Part shown: one piece after another, positions 59,601 to 64,000 of the stretch
How positions within the stretch are numbered: the stretch's first letter is position 1
Layout: each line of letters starts with the position of its first letter
Source of the DNA: Capitulum mitella
Lineage: Eukaryota > Arthropoda > Thecostraca > Pollicipedomorpha > Pollicipedidae
Assembly: GCA_030062745.1 (NCBI GenBank)
Contig: CP099848.1
Span: forward strand, 5,573,685 to 5,637,684
Length of the DNA: 64,000 bases
Direction: 5' to 3'
Notes under the pieces: model-generated
Seen by the model: the letters and a program-made list of their open reading frames with translations, nothing else
Told to the model about the DNA's origin: nothing
Database searches by the model: none
Made by a program: the position numbers and the translations under genes

Positions 59601-62005
59601 ACGGTGATCGTATGGTCACGTAGTACCGTACGGTCATGTAGAACACCGATGCAGTGACCGAACGAATGTCTTATCCCATCATTTTTTTCCATCATTTCAT
59701 GCTTGTCCATCATCCACACATCATATCAGCAAAAAAAGAATTGTTGATTTCTCCTGCAGTTGTTCCAATGGTGCATATGTAAGTTTATTGGTCATGACGC
59801 GTCGTGGAGATGTCTACAGTCTCTTACTCACAAGGAGCAGTGTTTCGTATCCCTTTGCATCGCACGACGCCATCATTTAAAGAGATCCCAGTCTGTCACG
59901 AAACCGTCTCTTCCTCGCCACCATTGACACATTCCTTTGCAGACGCCGGTGACTTGAGAAGTTACGAACACCCGTAGGAAAAAAGTTTCGTCTCGATACT
60001 CGCCGATTAATGGAAATTTACCGGAGAACAAGGTAGTGGGCGTCTTGTTACATATTGAAGGAGAAATCTGCAGCCCCAGTTCGTAGCGTGGTTGCTACGT
60101 AGTACACAGATCACAGAATTCATACAGTATAGCAAAGACAAACTATATGAACCCACATGTTGCGCAGCAGTGGCACCAGAAGACCTTAAATTGTACTTGT
60201 GAATCATTCAGGTGTCCCTAACGCCCCATTAATCACAGCCAGTCAAGCACTACATTAACGTAGTGATATGTGTCATTGGCTTAGTCAGACAGGGATGCAT
60301 CCCTCCGAGTTTTGTGGAAGTTAACTTTTTACGACTATCGTGTTGCGTGAAGAAGACGTGAAACAAAACCCAATTAAATTATGCATTATTATTGGGGCCG
60401 ATTTTGTGAAGAAATGTTATGTTAAATAACGTCATGTTAAATGACGTCATTGTGCGACAGCCTTGCTTCATGTGAGGTGCGGTCATCACATGCATTATAT
60501 AGCTGCACATTGTTACCTAGTTCACGTTTGTCTTCTGAACTGTGCCTTAACGGCATGCTCCAACAGGCTTGGCTCTTCTACAAAAATGTGTTTCTTGGTA
60601 CATATGTGACCCGAAAACCGCACCGTAAGGTCAGTGAGGCTATCAAAAAGGTAAGCTAGTTGTGGACTGGCGGGGCTCAAAACATAGGGTTGGTGTTCTT
60701 TAAACGAGGTTATGGCTCACGAGAAGGCAAACAATATGGAAAAACAATGTTTTCAACACAAAAAGTGCATGACTTGAGAAAAGCCAGTTCCGCGTAGCGG
60801 ATCACTTTACAAAAAATAAAAAAATCGATAATTTGCTACATTAACCGGCGCCCGGCCCGGCCTGGCCTCAAAATGTCCTTCCTCCGGCCGGGGGGATGCG
60901 GATCCCCCAGGATCTCAGATTCTGTGCGTTGCACAAAAGAAAAAATGAAATGCCAGCCAAGAGAACTCATTAAGATGAGTCGATTGAACACATTTTTTTA
61001 ACTTGAGTCAGCGTTGAGGTCAGCAGAGGTCATCAGAGGTCATGATCGGTCAGACCATGCCGTGGTGGAGGTGGGGCAAAAAAGGAAAATGACGTTGCGA
61101 CTTTCGTTTTGGCAGAATACTAAGGAGAATAGTAACATTTCAGACACGTTCATACCACAAATGACGTAATTATTTCATGAAGTCAGGTCAAGACACGACC
61201 TAATTTGACAAATGCTTGTGGCGCTATCGTGATGTATTGCGCCTTTATTTGCTCAGTGGTTTGGTAACTAGTTAGATTGCACTTGATTCCCGTAGCATAG
61301 TAAAGGACTTGATAAGCTTTTGCCACTGCCCAGAAGGTCAGCCTGTGTCAAGTGAGGCCATTATAGGCCATTGACCTTTGATTACCTCCTGTGACCTTAT
61401 GTTGATTTAGGTCGTGAGATAAGCCTATATTTGCGCCAAATTTGATTTTGTCGTCCATTTCTTCCCTGGAAAACAATAAATTGTTCCTGGTCGGACAGTT
61501 TTGGTTTTATGGAAATGGTGTGTTGCAGGCAATAGGTACCCACATCGAGGATCATGACATGAGCCAAGGTCAGACGTGTTCTGGTAATATGATGGTAGCA
61601 TATGTCAGTTGCCATGTTTTTAACAATATCTGAGCATGAAAACCCTGCAAGAAAATCCTTGAAACTTAGGCCAAATCCCAAGAAATGCCCAAGAGTTGCC
61701 TGGCTTCAGGCCGTTGACCTTCGATTTTGAAAAAAAATCCTAGAAATACAAGTTGTTACGTTTGTTACAATCTGTTACACCTGCAACTGTCATACGAATC
61801 CGTCCATCCCAAAAAAGATATCAGGGTTACAATTTTTGGGAGGTTGACCTCTCTGAACTGATTTCGGACAGTTACCTGACTTGCTTGGGACGTGCCACGT
61901 GCACGCAGGTGAAAAAATGGATGAGGAAAGAATTGCCGAAAATTTTGCGGCGTCGCACGTCGCTGTTTTTTCGCCATGTGCGGAAACCACGGGTGGGCGA
62001 GGGTT
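56684..62005. mobile_element. 5.3-kb element with ~1.2-kb inverted arms, no transposase seen
   Basis: Left arm about 56684-57860, right arm about 60830-62005. Inverted matches in order from the outside: 'agccctcgcc' / 'ggcgagggtt'; 'aggtcatttcccgg' side; 'agtgtgatcttggctcagg' / 'catgagccaaggtcag'; 'gaaacaatagtttattg' / 'caataaattgttcc'; 'cttatcaagtgcctt' / 'aaggacttgataagc'; 'aggtcgtggcttgacct' / 'aggtcaagacacgacct'; 'ggcccggccgggcg' / 'cgcccggcccggcc'. The arms are clearly diverged, so the element is old. The 3-kb centre (57860-60830) has only short open frames. No target duplication could be fixed. Superfamily unknown. Confidence 0.7.
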
Positions 62006-62330
62006 ACAATGTATGCGATTTTCCGTGATTTCATTTTTACACAACCGTGGTAGATAAGTGCTACTGGAATACTAGGTTGGAAAATCTGTCCTCCCTCCCC
62101 CGCCCAATCGAAATTCCTTAGAGGAGGCCGTGATTGCCATGGAGATATTTCATACACTGGTGTAAGAAATGTTATCCAGTGTTGTGCCATAGATGTGGAT
62201 GTGCTTGTCAGCATATGGAGCATGATTCACGCGGTGAACAACACTCAAAAGCACATCCTTCATTCGCGCTTTATTTGTTTGACCTGTCAGTGTTGACCTG
62301 GTTCTGGCTGTGAGTTCGGCTGCTGCTGAC

Positions 62331-62634
62331 CTGATTTGGTGCTGGATTTGGGCTCATCTGGTGGGGACTGGTTCACAGTGTCAGTGGCGGTCTCCTGCTG
62401 CCCTGAACTGGTGCTGGATTCCAGCTCAGCTGATCGGAAGCTCAGCTGGCCAGGACTGGCTCAGGACACCAGTAGCCGTCTGATGCTGACCTGAGCTGGT
62501 GCTGGGTTTCAGCTCTGCTGGTCGGGGTTTGCTCACAACGTCAGCGGCCGTCTGTCGCTGACCTGAGCTGGTGCTGGGTTTCAGCTCAGCTGGTCGGGGT
62601 TTGCTCACAACGTCAGCGGCCGTCTGTCGCTGCT
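62331..62634 (-). repeat. 72-bp minisatellite next to a candidate exon
   Basis: Four units starting at 62331, 62403, 62491 and 62563 (spacings 72, 88, 72). The unit on the minus strand contains 'gacgttgtgagcaaacccc', a donor-like GTT|gtgagc. Being 24 codons long, it stays open in frame (SKPRPAELKPSTSSGQ per unit). Confidence 0.85.
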
Positions 62635-62727
62635 CAGCGACCGGCTGTCGGAGATGGCCAGTCTCAGCTGGCGCAGCGGCAGGTCGTCCGGGTCGACCCG
62701 CAGCTCCGGCAGGCCCTGGTCCAGGGT
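62609..62727 (-). CDS. Candidate exon, minus strand, unidentified
   Basis: Reads TLDQGLPELRVDPDDLPLRQ, LRLAISDSRSLSSDRRPLT. Acceptor-like 'gttttcgggag' at 62728, donor-like gtgagc at 62608. Composition and codon use are gene-like. There is a weak resemblance to the 'GIPELG..PLDPL.+' start of juvenile-hormone-binding/takeout-type proteins, too weak to name it. It is bordered by minisatellites on both sides, as are several D2HGDH exons. Confidence 0.3.
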
Positions 62728-62860
62728 CTCCCGAAAACGGTCAGTTCTCGGACCGGGACCAGGACCGGGAGACCAGGACCACGGTCCGGGGTCCCCAAAA
62801 ACGGGCAGTTCTTCATCCAGGACCACGGTGTGGGGTCTCCAGAAAACTGTCAGTTGCCAA
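62728..62860 (-). repeat. Repeat copies of the candidate exon's acceptor side
   Basis: On the minus strand 'aactg.c.gtttt..ggagacccc' occurs three times (near 62735, 62795 and 62840), irregularly spaced. Confidence 0.5.
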
Positions 62861-63059
62861 CATCGGACTATGGTTACCGGGAATAACACGGCATGATCAG
62901 TGTGATCCTGTGAGCATTTCGGTTACAGTTAAAGCAGGCCGTCCGCGCCCTGTGTTTTAGCGAAGTCTTTGAGCAGTCCTGGACGATTTTGAATAGTCTT
63001 GACGTATTTGTTGAACAAGTCTCTCTGAGGAATGAACGATGAGATGCTCGAGACTGCAG

Positions 63060-63314
63060 CTGTCCAAGGCGCGGCATGCGGCTAAACGGCGCGCCGGGTT
63101 TGTCGGACGCGTCGTCTCTGCCTCGGCGCCGCCTCGTCCGGCGGCGGGGAGTCGCCTGACGCCGGCGGCGTGCCTGTTCTGTCTCAGCTGGAGCCAGACA
63201 ACGCTGGACGACCCGCTGCTGGCCTGCAAGACGGCCTGGCCCGTCAGTCTGGCCGAGTCGCTCTTCCTGCCGGAGTTCCCCATCAAAGAGCGCAGCCACG
63301 AGGCCGCCTACAAG
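63060..63314 (+). CDS. S6KL/RSKR-family kinase, N-terminal exon
   Basis: Acceptor 'cgagactgcag' at 63059, donor gtcagc at 63315; 85 codons in frame. Reads LSKARHAAKRRAGFVGRVVS ... TLDDPLLACKTAWPVSLAES, LFLPEFPIKERSHEAAYK. The segment LFLPEFPI just before the kinase domain is also found in human RSKR (INLFLPEFPI) at the same place, which identifies the family (Drosophila S6KL is the fly member). The basic, low-complexity start of the exon is family-variable. The upstream exon(s) are not identified. Confidence 0.8.
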
Positions 63315-63642
63315 GTCAGCAACGGTGGGCCTGCCTCTCGGCGCCTGGCATCTCCGATCAGAAAATGTCATCAAATCGGGTGTTCACTGCTGCGTGTCCT
63401 ATTCTCACTGTGTGGTGCACAGAGCACATCATCCTAAGCATGGTTGCAACGTTTGTACTCTGCCTTGATAATACAGCTGGTATGCTGTATCCTGGAAGGA
63501 CTGGCTCGGCACGTCTGCGATGTCATGAGTAGTATTCTGTCATGGTGGCATGCTTAAGTTCGATGTTGTGGACCAGTCTAGGTGACGGACTTAGGAAAAC
63601 ATACTTCAGCTGTAACCTGACAACAAAACCGATCTCTCGCAG
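63315..63642. other. Intron of the S6KL/RSKR-like gene
   Basis: A 328-bp intron, gtcagc...ctctcgcag, without other features. Confidence 0.8.
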
Positions 63643-63744
63643 GTGGTGAACACGTTGGGGTCTGGCGCGTTTGGCAAGGTGTACCACGTGAAACATGAAG
63701 AATCTGGAGATTCTTTTGCACTGAAGGTGTTGTCAAAAGCTCAT
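63643..63744 (+). CDS. S6KL/RSKR-family kinase, glycine-loop exon
   Basis: 34 codons, phase 0, acceptor gatctctcgcag, donor gtaagt. Reads VVNTLGSGAFGKVYHVKHEE, SGDSFALKVLSKAH: glycine loop GSGAFGKV and the ATP-anchoring lysine in FALKV. Human RSKR has LVAKGSFGTVLKV...FAVKVVPK here. Both invariant elements are intact, so an active kinase is likely. Confidence 0.9.
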
Positions 63745-63994
63745 GTAAGTGTTGCCGTCCTCTCGGGGTGTTGCCTCTTTACTACATTAGTCTTGTCTGC
63801 AGCACAGTGGTGTTGTCTTCCAGGTGTCATTCAGACCTCACGTTCCTTTCAAAAATTGCCCATTTTCGTCCGGAGTACTCATGGAGCTACGCCGAAGTTT
63901 TGCGTCGTCGTCCATCAAGCTTCGGTGAATGATGAACAGGTTAAATGGACGCAGCATGGCCGCCTCTGACCCGTTCCTTGGTCTTGTACGGCAG

Positions 63995-64000
63995 GAGAGT
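63995..64000 (+). CDS. Start of the next kinase exon (cut by window end)
   Basis: The acceptor 'cttgtacggcag' ends at 63994; only six coding bases (GAGAGT) are in the window. Confidence 0.4.

Noticed and set aside
1-64000. CRISPR array, bacterial operons or prophage
   Set aside because: Spliced genes, arthropod-type telomere repeat and eukaryotic transposons show a nuclear animal genome; tandem arrays here lack the spacer/repeat layout of CRISPR.

Overview
This is a 64-kb piece of an animal nuclear genome: spliced genes with canonical GT/AG junctions, long repeat-filled introns, very GC-rich exons in a less GC-rich background, and many transposon remnants and microsatellites. An interstitial (TTAGG)n tract near 36.3 kb is the arthropod telomere motif, so the source is most likely an arthropod. 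GC-rich exons with minisatellite-rich introns would fit a crustacean such as a barnacle, or a chelicerate, but the species is not determined.

Layout. (1) 1-23.2 kb, + strand: parts of a SNF1/AMPK-related protein kinase, probably HUNK-like. A kinase subdomain XI exon lies at 1.2 kb. After a repeat-filled gap of nearly 20 kb come a UBA-like linker exon at 21.1 kb and a long low-complexity C-terminal exon at 21.6-23.2 kb. (2) 24.4-25.5 kb, - strand: an intact, intronless acid deoxyribonuclease (DNase II) with signal peptide and both catalytic histidines. (3) 30.9-43.8 kb, - strand: a complete nine-exon D-2-hydroxyglutarate dehydrogenase (D2HGDH) gene, clearly divergent at several normally invariant positions. 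(4) 62.6 kb to the end: the start of a + strand AGC-type kinase of the S6KL/RSKR family, running off the window, with a possible - strand exon just upstream.

Repeats dominate the rest. There are hAT-type non-autonomous elements with 8-bp target duplications (one 2.7 kb long, others 0.16-0.41 kb); four copies of a 1.2-kb piggyBac-like element flanked by TTAA; a 0.62-kb element with 60-bp inverted repeats; foldback-like elements whose arms are short tandem repeats; a 5.3-kb element with 1.2-kb inverted arms; and two LINE 3' ends.

The two most unusual patterns are these. First, the minisatellites of the D2HGDH gene sit on its exon boundaries (exon 1 donor, exon 3 acceptor, both sides of exon 8). 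At three of these four junctions the repeat unit itself carries a copy of the splice site; at the exon 8 acceptor the array only abuts the junction. The same arrangement appears around the candidate exon at 62.6 kb. Second, the piggyBac-like copies and one arm of the large inverted-repeat element carry ordered arrays of the nuclear-receptor half-site AGGTCA with 4-base and 1-base spacing. The genes in the window are functionally unrelated; no operon or pathway cluster is present.
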